Below are positions 9,546-20,836 of a stretch of 32,450 nt of DNA, one piece after another. Under the pieces are notes generated by a model, which was not told the DNA's origin, searched no databases, and was given only the letters and a program-made list of their open reading frames with translations. The stretch covers positions 1-32,450 of the forward strand of contig JABANP010000561.1 in NCBI GenBank assembly GCA_013115135.1, written 5' to 3'. Made by a program: the position numbers and the translations under genes. This DNA is from Perkinsus olseni (lineage: Eukaryota > Perkinsozoa > Perkinsida > Perkinsidae). Every line of letters begins with the position of its first letter. Position 1 is the first letter of the stretch.

Positions 9546-10137
9546 CCGAAACTCTGCTGTACCAGAACACCACCGGCAATTTGATAGTGGCAAATCTCAG
9601 GGGAAGGAGATTCTCCTTAGGAGAAGTGCTCATGAATTTCACCTCATACCTCTCACAGCACGAAATCTACAAGACGTGAGTTCTTCACGTACATCCAAAC
9701 TGGAACACAACCAACTTGGTTCAAGTACCGAACGGCGGGACATAGGAATGACTGCAGCGTTCGAACCTCGAACCCGGGTAATGGGTGACGTACTGCAAGA
9801 TGCTCCAGAAGCGACATCAATCTCAATCTCGTCGAACTTATTAGACGGCAGAAGTGCTGTTTTTCGAAAAAAAGTTGATCGAATATGTTCTTCCCCACGG
9901 TTGTATAAGGTGCAACGACATGCTCTAAGTACACCGGCAGATAGGGAAAACCTGAGGAGGTCTCCCGAGAAGCGACGGACCTTCTTGCGAGCCCAGGTAA
10001 TCAGCCTCCACACCTCAGCGCAAGAGCTTGCTAATAACGAATTAGAAACTTCAGGTCATAGGAGTGATAGCGCGGCACTTAATTCACAAGTCGTGCTCCT
10101 TCCCGGTGGTGAATACTCTACAGCAGGGAGCTCCTGA
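9520..10137 (+). CDS. Long open frame, 205 codons, unrecognised
   Basis: The frame starts inside the end of the dispersed repeat and runs through 9600-10137 without a stop. Its length is somewhat more than expected by chance for this window. The product is basic and Ser/Arg-rich with no recognised domain. A minus-strand frame (9639-10013) overlaps it. It may be the remnant or fused 5' part of the helicase gene just downstream, or noncoding. The start codon lies in repeat sequence, so no start can be trusted. Confidence 0.25.
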   Translation: MKLLYTFCRRNSAVPEHHRQFDSGKSQGKEILLRRSAHEFHLIPLTARNLQDVSSSRTSKLEHNQLGSSTERRDIGMTAAFEPRTRVMGDVLQDAPEATSISISSNLLDGRSAVFRKKVDRICSSPRLYKVQRHALSTPADRENLRRSPEKRRTFLRAQVISLHTSAQELANNELETSGHRSDSAALNSQVVLLPGGEYSTAGSS

Positions 10138-13090
10138 GAGAACGGCAGCGTGAATCACCACGGGCGAGTCATCGAGAAGAGCCCGCTGAAACTTACAATA
10201 GTAAATATAACAGCTGTATTCCCAGTATGGTTGAGGAGACAATCTGCAAGCTGGGCGGTAAACAGAGGGACCTGCGGGACGAGTTCGATCACATCATCAG
10301 AAGTCTCTTCGCTTGTCTTCCATAGAAGGGAGGCCTTCCTACCAGGTTGGTCTCCTTTATTCCTAGCCGTTTGAATCGCTCTTTGCTGGCCACACACCTC
10401 AGTCTCTGAGGGATGGCCTCCGATATCTGCACATCGACTCGGTCAGACCGACCGTTCTTATGCTTGCGACCGTCTACCCACCTTTCTGTTGAAGGAGAGG
10501 TCGAGCATCTCTAGTTGGTTACAGTTCTCTAGGATGCTGATCACACCGTCGTCGCTCACTGATCGGCATCTGGACAGCTTCAACCGTCGAATTTTTGGCA
10601 GACTCTTCGCAAGGAGCGACAAGCCTGCGGAAGGCTCAAAGCTCGAACCTGCATACAGCTATGTTGCACGATGCGGATCTCATCGCAGGCCGCGGACTCG
10701 ACGTTGTGGTGCTCTTTGAAGCTGGCCACTCGGGGAGCTATTCTAGTAGGAGATCAATATCAGTTGCCGCCTGTCGTTAAGGACAGGTGAGAAGAGGGCG
10801 CTTGCTATTAGCTGTAGAAAATATTCTTCGCTGTTGTGCTAGAAAATGGTTTCACTCACGCTGTATGTTCGCTTCAGGAAGTGCCGCGAAGAGGGTATGT
10901 CGGAGACCCTTTTTGCTCGATGCGCCCGCGACATGGCCTCGATAGAGCTGACGGCCCAGTACAGGATGTGCCGCGGTATACAGAGATTCGTCAATGAGCT
11001 CTTCTACGAGGGGAAGCTGAAATGTGGCAGTCGGGGAAGTTGAGGACGCCAAGATGCCGGTAAAGAATCTCTGTGCTGTCACGTGTATCGATTCTCACTT
11101 CGTTCGCGATATGAGGGAAGCGAACAACCGGTGGCTAAAGTCCTAAGGCGTTGGTCATGAATTAGTCGTTCAACTGGACATTGTAAATTCTCTCTATGAT
11201 TGGATTGATCGAACTGAAAGTCGGTCGTATCATCAGTGTTGTTGTAGAGTGAATAAGGTAGGTCGAAGATCCCATTTGGAACTCTGTTCATTCGTCATTG
11301 TTTGCCAGCCTCGCTAGCGTACTAGTTATATATTGCTCATGCGAGAGAGACAAATACACAGTCACACAGAATTCTACGCTGTATTTTATCGGGACAATTT
11401 TGCTACCTCGCGGATCTCCCAGGGTTGATTGTAGCAGCTCGTGAAGCATCGCGCGTTCGTCCAGTGGACATATGAGGTCTTCACGGCTCTGCAAAACTAG
11501 TTATCGAATGGTCCTTCTCAGCGCGTCTTCACCACAGCCCTGGCGGGTCCCTGGATAGAGGAGATGTGGAATCCCGAGCAGCCGGTCGTGATGATAGATG
11601 TCAGTCAATGGCGATCAGCTGCTAACGAGGAGTTCGTAGCGGCAGCGGATGAGAAAGAGGATGGGAGGGTTTACAGTCGACCGGAGGCACAGGTGACGTG
11701 ACGCCCTCATCTCCTTCCTTCTGGCTGTGCGCCGTCCGATTCACGTGTGTAGCCCGAGCGAGGTTCGGGGAACCGTGCCTGTTGGAATTACCATCCATCT
11801 GAACTCTAGTGTTGTTGAAACATATTCTTATGGGTGGTATAAACAACAGGCAAGTGTCCTAGCTCAAGGCTACAGGATGATCGTCACAATATCCGAGATG
11901 TCTAAATCACAACAGAAATCCGACGGCCCGTTAGTGTCATCGCTATCGGCGAGGTCCGGCGAGGCGCTGTGTCTCCTCATGGAAGGTTGCGCTTTCCTTG
12001 TTGGTCATCCCTTAGTTTCGGCCGTGTATTTTTCGATGCTCAGGTCATCAAGTCATTCGTAACGACGGTGCCGCGGCACAGCCTGGCGAGTGAAGACTTG
12101 GTGATCCTCTCCCCTACGTCAAACAGGTTAAATTAATACAAGGCTTGCTGGCTGCTGGTGACAGGTCAGGTAGGTTCTCCCTAGTTCGCGAGTTCAGTTA
12201 GAATTTTTGAATTTCCGGTGTATAGCCGCTGTGGGTGGTATCATTAGCGCGAGACTTTACGTTTTTGTTGAGTACTGTAGGCCCTGAGGTCAGGTTCGCT
12301 AGGTTGTTTTTTCGCTCGACACTGGTAGCTGATGGTAGGCTCCTTCGCAAGGGCTACTTCTCTACAGCTACCTCACCGGGCGGCTACTACCCCGCTTGTG
12401 TATCGTGTCGTTGGAAAAAGCCCGGTCGCCTTTTTTTCTTGCTGATGTTGCACTAAAAGGTTGTGTTGATTGAACTCACCCTGTTTAGATGTCGAAGTTA
12501 TGACGGTCGATCGATCACAAGGCAGAGACTGGAAAGTGGTGGTCATCTCGCTAGTGCGGTCAAGGAGCCTTGATAATGAGCGTGGTGGCGACGCTTCCAC
12601 TGATGTCCTTGGTGAGTATTCCCATGTTGTGACTTGGCGTACCGCTCCTTGCCCAACTTCTCCCTGTGCCACGAGTGTGCTCGCCTGTCATTGGCCCGTG
12701 AATTACAATTGGCATGTCTATTTTAGAATTTCCAGTGTTGAACTCTCCATGACCATATTAGTGTAGTGGAAAGATGAACTTAGGAGTTCTACGAAACAAC
12801 AGGCAATTACTGAGTGGTTGTCGCTATAGTAGAGATGTTTTTAAGATCACAACATATCTTCGCTGCTTCTTGAAAAATTGAGGGTTTCCAAATCAGGTCT
12901 GTTGGACGATTGGCGTCGGCTCAACGTGGCAATTACTCGAGCGAAAGTGAAGGTTATCATAGTCTGCTCACCGGAGTATCTTTCGGAGGTTGCAAGCTAT
13001 CAAGATACGCGTGGAGGTCAAGTTGTGCGACGTTTGATCGATTTGTGTAGATCTGTCGGCAGTTTGATACCTGCTGTGAGCATGCATTGA
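10120..13090 (+). pseudogene. Dna2-like superfamily-1 helicase, C-terminal helicase half, fragmented
   Basis: Exon-like blocks in order: 10120-10321 (helical, KLGGKQRDLRDEFDHIIR), 10689-10786 (KLATRGAILVGDQYQLPPVV, motif III, with the end of motif II before it), 10878-11031 (EGMSETLFARC and LTAQYRMCRG, motif IV, then FYEGKLKCGS), 11538-11692 (GPWIEEMWNPEQPVV, SRPEAQ), about 11820-11870 (YKQQASVLAQ), 12489-12611 (VMTVDRSQGRDWKVVVISLV, motif V), 12897-13090 (DDWRRLNVAITRAKVKVIIV, motif VI, stop TGA). The order and the GMS-LF, QYRM, YEGKL and LLxDWRRLNVAITRAK signatures fit Dna2, a nuclease-helicase of replication and repair; UPF1/SMUBP2-like is the alternative. A frame change follows KLKCGS, and no Walker A (GKT) or N-terminal nuclease is visible before the repeat at 8704-9545. 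I call it truncated or decaying. Exons between the blocks were not resolved. Confidence 0.7.
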
Positions 13091-13234
13091 TCGTACCCTG
13101 TTTCATTGCCTGTGCTGTTCAAGAAGAGGAGGAGAAAGGGCATGCACATCTCTGCCATACTCGCAGAGCACCACAGAAGATCTCGTTGTTGCGTTTAAGT
13201 TCGCTGTGAAAACTTTGTTTTCGTACTGCTGCAC

Positions 13235-13789
13235 TTGACATCCTCCCATCATCTCCTCAGCGAAGGGCGAATTCTTTACTGTCATGGGGGCACTGCCTGC
13301 CATGCTCGAGGTGCGACGTACGGGTCGAACAATAGGCGAGGCCAACACCGGTCTGCAACTGGCGTTCAGAACCACGTTCATAGGAATGAGTTTGAGAGTT
13401 TCTTGGAACTGGCTGTGGAGCCAGATCCGATTCTTGCATCTATTCTTTCAACGCGATTTTATCAGGGCCGGTTCTGCATTCAGTTCCAGTTTCAGATTTC
13501 GAAACTCTTCTGAAGCGGGTTCTGAGATTCAGAACCCGTTACGACCCAATAGACATGGCTCGCTCTCCGTGGTTTTGCCGCTTCGTAAGTTAGTTGGTTC
13601 CAGTCGAGCCTCGTTGTTGATGCCAGTCCCCCGTCCGTGTATAACGTGAACTGGACCAGGATTCACGAGCTGCTGCAGAACAGCGATGCCCTCGTTAGAG
13701 AGGCGGTGAGCCCGCTGGAGGCGCCGGCAGACTTGTGGACTAACGGACGACATATTCTTGACGGGACATTACACTTCATGCTGGCCGCG
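13235..13789 (+). CDS. Candidate gene, unrecognised, at least two exon-like blocks
   Basis: Block one (to about 13513) contains RNEFESFLELAVEPDPILAS. Block two (about 13626-13789) contains NVNWTRIHELLQNSDALVRE and EAPADLWTNGRHILDG, ending at a good donor (GCG followed by GTAAGC). Both read as ordinary amphipathic protein. A 10-bp-arm hairpin with a 3-nt loop (13516-13538) lies between them. I recognise no family, and the start and end are not resolved. It lies about 145 bp downstream of the helicase stop on the same strand. Confidence 0.35.
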
Positions 13790-14010
13790 GTAAGCGTTGA
13801 TGGATGGACCTCTTTCGTATCTTCCACGCTGCAACATAAGATTCACTCTCAGGTGCTGATCGGCTCAGTGGTACTTTCAATAATTACATTTTTCTCGTAG
13901 ACTGGACATGCCTGCCACCCATGCAAAGAGCGACTAGTCTACAGGAGCTCGTCGCGTTGCGTTCATCTCGTTCGACTCTCCCCGTTGATTGAAACGTTTC
14001 TTTGTACACC

Positions 14011-14231
14011 GAGCAGTGCATGGTACATTTAGACTCGTCTTTGTCCTCAAAATGCTTGCACGCCCAGTACACAGTGGTATCTTCAACCCTTTCCGGTTAA
14101 TGACTAGGACTTGCCATTTCACACTATTTCGAAACACCATGAACTAAGTTGCATTTGCTTTGGGATAAATAATCTCTACTGAGACCTTCATCAATACGTC
14201 GAGCAGTGTATGGTACATTTAGCCTCGTCTT
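14011..14231 (+). repeat. Short direct repeat pair (14011-14041 and 14201-14231)
   Basis: GAGCAGTGCATGGTACATTT and its near-identical partner recur 190 bp apart, each followed by AGACTCGTCT / AGCCTCGTCT. A weaker relative (TTCGAGCAGTGGATGATCTA) is at 16656-16690 with the same upstream word order (GAAACGTTTCTTTGTAC versus GGAACGTTCTTTCTTCGTAC). This looks like a diverged small repeat family. The rest of 13900-14700 shows no supported gene. Confidence 0.55.
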
Positions 14232-14714
14232 TCTGCTCCAAAGGGCGCCGCCGGCTCAATTTCCCCCTTCGTTCTCATTTCTTGCCTTATCAACAAGGCC
14301 GCAGAAAACTCGTGACGCTGCATGGGATAGCGCTCTGCCCGCCCTGCCTAGTTACTGTGAACTTAGTTGTGTAGTTGCTTTTTGTATAGTTCACCACCCC
14401 AATGACGACTCATTTCGGTTCGTACAAACTCTTCCCTCGGCTCAACATTCTAAGGCATGTCAAGTCCATGCACGTCGCGTAAGCAGGGCGCTCTGACTTA
14501 ATTGGTAACGATTAAGCGGGAATGATTCTGCTATTTAATCAAGGCTCTAAATGAGGAACATGGTAGGGTGAAATCGCCCAACAGAGCGTTCCTCGGCGTG
14601 AATGCTTATCCGAGTGTAGTCCTACTGGTGATCAGCAACGTCACGTAGCAGAGAATTGATCGGGCTAGGGTGATCAAAACCGGATTTTTTGATTCTCATC
14701 TTGTGTGATGGCAG

Positions 14715-15422
14715 GTATTACCCCGGCAGGCAGCATGTGGAGGTTGCGAAGAGGTTGGTGATGAGCATCACCAGTGAGCCGGTCCAAAAGAAGTACCCGC
14801 AGTTCACGGTGAGTTGTGCTCGCTGTAACCTCAAGTGCTAGAGATCCGAAGGCGAGTGTCTGTTGACCTGATGTGAGCAGCATACGACCGAGAATTGGGC
14901 TCATGGTTGGGGTCTCAAATGACTGTGTGTATCCGGCAGCCCGCAACAGCTCGCGTACGCGCTGTGTCGACCTCCTCGTTTGTCCTACTGCGTCTGCCAA
15001 GTGGCAGTGGTCGATTGATACTCTCTAGCTATTCTGGTCACTGTGACTGATACTCAAAGGTCGGCTTGGGACTTTAGTCAGTTCATCAGGCAACGTGGGA
15101 GCTCTTGGCTTATGACGGGCCCGCCACTATTGACGTAGAGTTCCTCAATGGCGACAAGCGACGGTTCATGGCTGATCACTTCTCTGATGGAGAGATGAAT
15201 AGTATCGTTGAAAACTGGAAGTTCCAAGGTGAGCTCCGTGATGGTTTTCGTTCGATAGTCGTAGCAGGAGTGAGGAGTCACTGTAGACAAACTCCCCTCG
15301 ACAAGTTGGATCATCCTGCTAGCTTTGAGCATGCCATTACAGAATACCTCCCTCGCCGTTTTCCCCTTGACTCAATTGTCCCTCCAAACTTGCGCCTTCT
15401 CATTGCAACGGCAGAACCGTGA
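14715..15422 (+). CDS. Probable mitochondrial large-subunit ribosomal protein mL53
   Basis: Two linked exons: 14715-14808 (begins inside a codon after a CAG acceptor: YYPGRQHVEVAKRLVMSI, ending KKYPQFT before GTGAGT) and 15090 onward (ATWELLAYDGPATIDVEF, LNGDKRRF, ADHFSDGEMNSIVENW). The pattern 'F/Y-x-P ... SxxVxxxxP ... DGxxxxDVxFxxGxxxxM ... E(M)xxxI' matches the small mL53 family, which sits in the mitochondrial ribosome. The first exon with the start codon was not found. The second exon stays open to the TGA at 15420-15422, longer than the family needs. A GTGAGC donor at about 15230 could end it earlier. Function is inferred from remembered family pattern only. Confidence 0.45.
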
Positions 15423-15907
15423 ACGGTGTTATACTTTGCTGGCAGATGGTCCACAACCGAGCTGAGATCAGCCTGTACGGCACAGATTGAAATTGTTAGC
15501 CGTCTTTCCTTTCAGCGAATCTCGAATACAGTCAAAACCATACTTTAGGGAGAAGCTGATAAGGATGAAAAGAAGTGACATACATTCCCCGTCACATGAC
15601 CCCGCAGAGATGTTTCTGTCAATGGTTCTCGTTGCGTTGTGAATGAGGCTCGTGTTCGCAGAGGAGCTTCGTTGGCTTGTGCGATGGGGCTTCTCAATCG
15701 CTCGTTCGAATCAACTTAATCAATTCCATAATCGGGTAACAGTATTGGGGACATATGAATCGTACGAGAATACAATAGCTGAGTGCCGTGACACTCGCAA
15801 CGGTTGTTGATCAGCCCTCAGCAGCTACGATCTTCTGGGGCCACTGTGGCTCCGAAAAGGAACGTGAGGGTTCGGAACGCAATCGAAGGTTCTAGAGAGC
15901 CTGGAAG
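15423..15907. other. Intergenic, between convergent genes
   Basis: No open frame, RNA gene or repeat was recognised between the plus-strand mL53-like gene and the minus-strand candidate at 15908-16554. Confidence 0.5.
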
Positions 15908-16554
15908 TTACTTGATCCCTTCGTTATGCTCGTTGTGATATTGATGTTGCCAGAAGGTGTTCTTGAGTTCAACGTCACTAGTTTTTACCGCGATGCAGGT
16001 TTCCCCATCCGTACGTATCCAAACGATGCGATGTTTTTTTGAAGGCTCACGCGCAAGATCATAATCTTGGATATCCCTGAGCAGGCTGAGAGCGGGGTAT
16101 CTAAGCTTTGCTGACATGGTCCCACCGACACCGAGAACACGAAACTCACTCCAGCCTTAGCGTATTGCGCCCTTTGCATAAGGGCGAGCTTCCAGCAGCC
16201 CGTTCGGGCTACCGAGCAAATCGAGCGAGTAACGAAAAAAATGAGTTCCTTATCTTGAATCGGGTTGTGATGATGCAACATTAGTCGGCCTGGCTCGTTG
16301 AGTCTGTTTTCGAAAGCCAACAGTTGAACCATACAAGTTAAACGTCTCTTTCTCCTGGGTCCAAACGCCAAGACCGAGACAGGGCTCGCCCTGGTTTCAG
16401 TATATCTGCCATGCACTGTAATTCGCCGCTGATAAACCCTTCTCCTCGATAGGATAGTTGGAATATCTGAGGACCAGTTGGGGATGTCTAGCGAATTAAT
16501 GTATTGCTCAAGATAAGACTTGATAGCACGGAAGGGACCCCAGTGAATTGTCAT
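15908..16554 (-). CDS. Candidate gene, unrecognised, two exons
   Basis: On the minus strand, exon one 16554-16438 starts MTIHWGPFRAIKSYLEQY and ends before a GT donor (GTTTAT). The last exon (about 16108-15908) reads RYPALSLLRDIQDYDL, RIVWIRTDGETCIAV, ELKNTFWQHQ and stops with TAA. Phases agree if the acceptor is the AG before the Leu codon at about 16107. The intervening 330 nt also stays open in one frame but reads poorly as protein. There is a faint resemblance in layout to the L51/S25/CI-B8 ribosomal-complex I fold, too weak to name. Confidence 0.4.
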
Positions 16555-17023
16555 TCCCTTGGACATTCACGTCGATGGGTATATTTTTCAAGTAAAGGCA
16601 GACAGTACCGCGTCACAAAACAGCGACGGTCGACTGGAACGTTCTTTCTTCGTACTTCGAGCAGTGGATGATCTACTTAACCACGACTTTCAACTTCGAC
16701 GCCATCGTCGCCGCCTTTCATGCCAATACACTCGACGGCGTCTTCTTCATTTCGCATTATCCGACCGTTGTGCGGCGCCCACACAAGATTCACTAGCGGC
16801 GTTTCGTTTCGTGACCGCCCCCCCCATGAGTAACTTATGGCGTTCCTAAGGTATACAATCCATTATCGATTTCCTTCTTGGTGCGGTATTTGTCGGAATG
16901 TCGCTCTAGTCACCCATTCGTGTGTATCGCAGCTCGTGAGAACTATGAGCACACTCGTTCAATCGGAACGCTAAATGGAATGGTGGATCGACTCTTTGAG
17001 TTTTCTCCGAATCCTTCTTAGCC

Positions 17024-17626
17024 ATGACCGACACCGGTATAGATGCTTCTTGCCTAGTGGCCTACAATAGCTTCAAAGCAGAATCGTGATAAAAGGTGAT
17101 CTCAGATTAGCACTCAAATTTTGATGCAGCCTAACTTCGTCAGGTACATCATTTTCAGGGTCAATGATTGTGATCAAGTCGTCGTAGCTTCTGAGGGCGA
17201 CAGGGATAAGACTTACGAGGATTTCACAAAAGTGCCAGTTTGAGAGAACTTCTACTACTAGAGAGCTTCGTCTCATCGTCGTTCCCTCTTCCAGGCGATC
17301 AACGACGAGAAAGAGCCCGCTTACGGCGTTGTGGATTTCAAGCCCGAAGGGTCGGAGGAGGTGCGTCGCGTCTGTCTTCTCTCCTTAGCGATTCCCTTGA
17401 ATCAGGATAAGACGGTGCTGTTCGTTTGGGCGCCCGACACCTCCAGCATGAAGAAGAGGATGATGTAGGACGCTCTGTGTGTCCTCGGCAATTGCTACTC
17501 GGCTTTAGTCTGGCGTCTCTGCTGGAGACGATGTGCGGATACTTGGAGGGAATCCACAGGACGATCAATGTTTGTGATTCTGTTGATCTGTCGCCGCTGT
17601 CTGTCGCGAGTGAGCTGCAAAAGTGA
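17024..17626 (+). CDS. ADF: ADF/cofilin, copy one, with shifted splice donor
   Basis: Actin-depolymerising factor, which binds and severs actin filaments in the cytoplasm. Exons: 17024-17085, 17144-17231, 17295-17360, 17406-17464, 17509-17626, with introns of 44-63 nt. Recognised parts: MTDTGIDASCLVAYNSFK, YIIFRVND, VVVASEGDRDKTYEDF, YGVVDFKPEGSEE, then the actin-binding helix VLFVWAPDTSSMKKRM and the C-terminal helix. Compared with copy two, exon 1 has one extra base (near 17077), which puts TGA at 17087 if the homologous donor (17096) is used. A GT at 17086 restores the frame and gives 130 residues, three fewer in the basic segment before the first strand. Whether this donor is used is unproven; otherwise it is a pseudogene. 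Confidence 0.75.
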
Positions 17627-18815
17627 TGATTTCTGTTACTTTCATGTAGCATATGCCTATCCTTTCTATGAAGAGAAACTTCTGCGTTTGTGCCGGTGTT
17701 GTGCACTTCTGGAGAGTTCAGTGACATGACTCCACGACAAGTCGCACAGCTATCATCTATAGTGCTCTTAAGTAGTGTACGGCGACGCAAGGGATGGCGC
17801 CTGTGACCTTCATGGGAGCTTCGGCTCACTTACAGTGTGCTTGCGCTCTTAGACCGCTTGCAGTGTTGAGAATCTCTACTTGAGATATGTGAATGAAAGG
17901 ATCTTTGATGCAATTAATGCATCGTACAGTTTCAATAACAGCTGTCTTCAGCAATTATTTCTTCTGCTACTATCATGATGCCCCCGACTGATGATGCGAT
18001 ATGATTCATGCGATTGCATGTGGATCTGTGAGCAACTCTCGTCCTCTCATGCGAGTGGTGATCCCCGCCGCTTGTCCCTCAGAACTGCGTGACAATCGTA
18101 GCATCTGTGCAAGCGCGAACCTAGCCACTTCTTTGTGACCCAATCGCTGCGTCGAACAAATCTGAGATATGGGTAAAGTGCGATCACGCTGTTCACGGAC
18201 ATCGTACATATCAAGTACATCGATGGGAGCCTCGCTCCCGTGTTGTGAGAATGGCAGCCGTAACGGCTGAGCCGTTGCTCAGTTGCCACACGGACAGTGT
18301 GACAACAGTACCGATCAGGGCAGACTTGCTTGTATGAGATGCTCATTGCTCACAATAAATCGTTCCGGTGACGACACTATGTTCCCGAGCAGATGACTCT
18401 GGACAAGGTGCTTGCCCACTACGCCTAGGAGACGTTCTGTTGTCTGGTCGGCTGTCCCTCGCCAAGCAATGTATTGTGATATTGTCTACTGCTAGGCTTA
18501 GGCGTTTTTTCATTCAACTGTGAATGGTTCATTGAAATAGGATAGTCGATTGAGGTTAACCTCTCCGTAGAACGAGTTGGCGAGTCGCGACGATGTTGTG
18601 TGATTGCTGCCCCCATAGAGCCGTTCCCACCTGTGAAACGCCAAGACAAATAGCCTCTCGCTAGTACTGTAATCGTAAGTTATAGGTTTGGATCGGCCTA
18701 ACCAAGTCTTTCTTGTGTTAAGTCAGTGAGTCGGATAGCACTCCAGTACTTAACAGGTTCCCATTCGAGACAGTTCTCTCACCTCAGCACGCTCAGTGCG
18801 ACCTATACTAATCCT
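17627..18815. other. Intergenic between ADF copy one and TTL copy A
   Basis: 17970-18150 aligns with 23970-24130 (shared ADF 3' flank; words CATGATG, GCGATTGCA, CTTGTCCCT, GTGTGACAAT). No supported gene or RNA. Overlapping minus-strand frames at 18006-18346 are not conserved between the copies. Confidence 0.5.
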
Positions 18816-20836
18816 ATGGTCAAAGTAACGACTGCAGCGAAAGAGGAAGAGAGCCTTAGTTCCGAGGTGACAGCCGACGTCGGTGACAGCAACAACGGCT
18901 GTATGGTTCGACAACAGCTAGCCTCGCTCGGGTTTGGAGGCGTTAAGGCAAAGGCTCGCAGGAGGTGGTGACGCAAGTGTTCGAGAAACATAATGTATCT
19001 TCAGGATAATTTTCGTAGCAATCAAACTCGAACGATCAAATATACTCTGCAACGGCTAGCATCATTCTCAATCAGTCAACAGCCACCTCTGACTCTGTGA
19101 CGATGCTCGAAGAAACCTGTCCCAGAGACTCGCAGAGCACTGGTCATGCTTCAAGTACTGGCTGAACGGTCCTTCACAGTGAACGCCGAAATCGTCATTC
19201 CGTTGTACCCGGCAGTCGGCCTCGTCAGGGTTTCGAAAAGGACAGTGTGGGTATGCAGAGAACTACGGCAAGACGCCCTCGCAGCAGCTTTGAGTCATCC
19301 CACCAGAAGTGAGACCCCGAGCATAGTACTGGTCAACAAGCTATAGAAGATGCCGGAGTTTGGGAGTAAATGTGGGCTGGTCGCGGCGGTGCGGAGGAGC
19401 CTCCAATCACGATCAACAGGGAAGGAGTGCAGTTGGTTGCCCGAAACGTACACTTTGCCTGAGGTGATGAATCACAATTCTGTATTATCGGCATGACAGC
19501 TGACGTCTTTCGCGCTGAGAGACGTGACGAATATACCATTTACAGCACGATGTATAAAGAAAATTTCAATCGGAACCCCCGATTCGAGAGAAGGTCTACG
19601 GGCGCCTCGCGGAGATTAGGAGCATTTTCTCATGAGAACAGATCGGCTTCAGCGGCGGTGAAGCGGTCGACAGAGGAGGCCTGCTGGATCGTGAAGCCTG
19701 CCTCGTTGAACAGGGGCATGGGCATAAAAGTACGCAGAGAGTGCCTCGCGTCGCGACCTGATTAACATTTCTGATAAGCATTCAACTCTGCCATTGCCTT
19801 TAGTTCTTTACCGGTTACCAGCCCGGTCACTAGCGCACAGCAACACCTTCAGATGCTCGATCGGAGGAATTCCCTGGAGTATTTAAGAAGACTCCCACAG
19901 GGCAGATCTCCCAAAGGAATCATTCAACGGTACATAAGCAAACCACTTCTCCTCAATGGCTGTAAATGCGACCTTCGGATGTATCTCCTGATAACGAGGA
20001 CAGAGCCCTTGAAGGTAGGCAAGGCGGACGACACGATCGCCTTTGAGCATTGTCTCTTGTTGTGCTGTAGTGAGTCATCCACTGCGCTTTCCTACGGCAC
20101 TATCGGAATTATCTTGCTCACAGGCCTACTTTGCCCGAGGGTACGTACGGCGTACCTTGGCCAAGTACTCTGACGACATCTCTGATCGGCCAGCGCATCT
20201 GACGAATCAAGCGGTGCAGAAAAAGCTCGGAGATGACTACGAGACTCGCAAGCAGGAATCCACGTGGTAACCACGGCTGCTCGAGGAGCTGCCTTCTTAT
20301 GCTTCTGCAGGAGTATCCTCCAGCTCTGCGAATACCTAGCATCAACCTCGCCGGGTGAGGGGGGCGACGCTGACTGGTGGTTCAATTCCTGGTACTGTTC
20401 TGAGTTCGAACCCATCGTGATGGAGATGGCCACGGTCACATTAGAGGGAGCTCGCAGTACCTTAGGCAGGCAAGGCTACTCCTCACGCTTGACATTCGCT
20501 CGAGTGACATTAGCAGGTCGGTAGTGCAGCGAAAAGCTGGTACCGTTGTGGGCGGGGAGTTCTTCGGATACGACGTTCTCCCTGGAGCTGATCTGAGGCC
20601 TTACCTCCTCGAGTTCAACTCCAACCCGGCGATATTCACCAATACTGATGTCCTCCAAGAAGTGGGTGCCTCTTCTAAGCCTACGGTCTCTTCATTTTTC
20701 CCTCGCTTTCGGACGATGCCATGTTGATTTGAGTGTTTCGAAATTGTCGTTTCTCGAATATTGCCAAGCAGATTTTCCTGGGGTTCAATTTGAAAAGACT
20801 TTTCTGACCTTGTGCGCTACTTTACTCAACGACTAG
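18816..20836 (+). pseudogene. Tubulin-tyrosine-ligase-like (TTL family) gene, copy A, broken
   Basis: TTL-family enzymes add amino acids to tubulin tails using an ATP-grasp-type domain. Exons: 18816-18964 (ATG start, short Lys/Glu-rich leader), 19229 to about 19475 (KMPEFGSKCG, WLPETYTLPE), about 19620-19729 (CWIVKPASLNRGMGIK, the ATP-binding WIVKP motif), 19853-20014 (IIQRYISKPLLL, CDLRMYLLITR), 20124-20266 (AYFARGYVRR, HLTNQAVQKK), 20311-20474, 20525 to about 20670 (GEFFGYDVLPGADL, YLLEFNSNP, the Mg/ATP end motif), and a last exon ending 20836 (PGVQFEKTFL). The intron before exon 7 (20475-20524) has a GC donor. Lesions: in-frame TAG at 19344-19346 where copy B has CAG, and about 130 extra nt between PEVMNH and ENRSASAA (19476-19620) that copy B lacks. 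Confidence 0.85.

Noticed and set aside
1394..9642. Shared peptide ending GSAALLALV read from both dispersed repeat copies (minus strand, 1394-1594 and 9433-9642)
   Set aside because: Only the last ten codons agree, matching a conserved DNA block; upstream frames are unrelated, so this is repeat DNA and not a protein.
14674..15000. 108-codon minus-strand frame
   Set aside because: It overlaps the mL53-like exon and its intron on the opposite strand and has no protein-like motif.
15985..16566. Single 193-codon minus-strand gene
   Set aside because: Only the first 39 codons read as good protein; the better continuation is in another frame after a likely intron.
17462..17468. In-frame TAG in ADF as a nonsense mutation
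   Set aside because: Both ADF copies have it at the same place and it is the start of a 44-47 nt intron (GTAGGA donor), after which the helix continues in phase.
19344..19346. TAG read as a sense codon (code reassignment)
   Set aside because: Copy B has CAG here and TAG ends the last TTL exon at 28229-28231, so a simple nonsense change is more likely.
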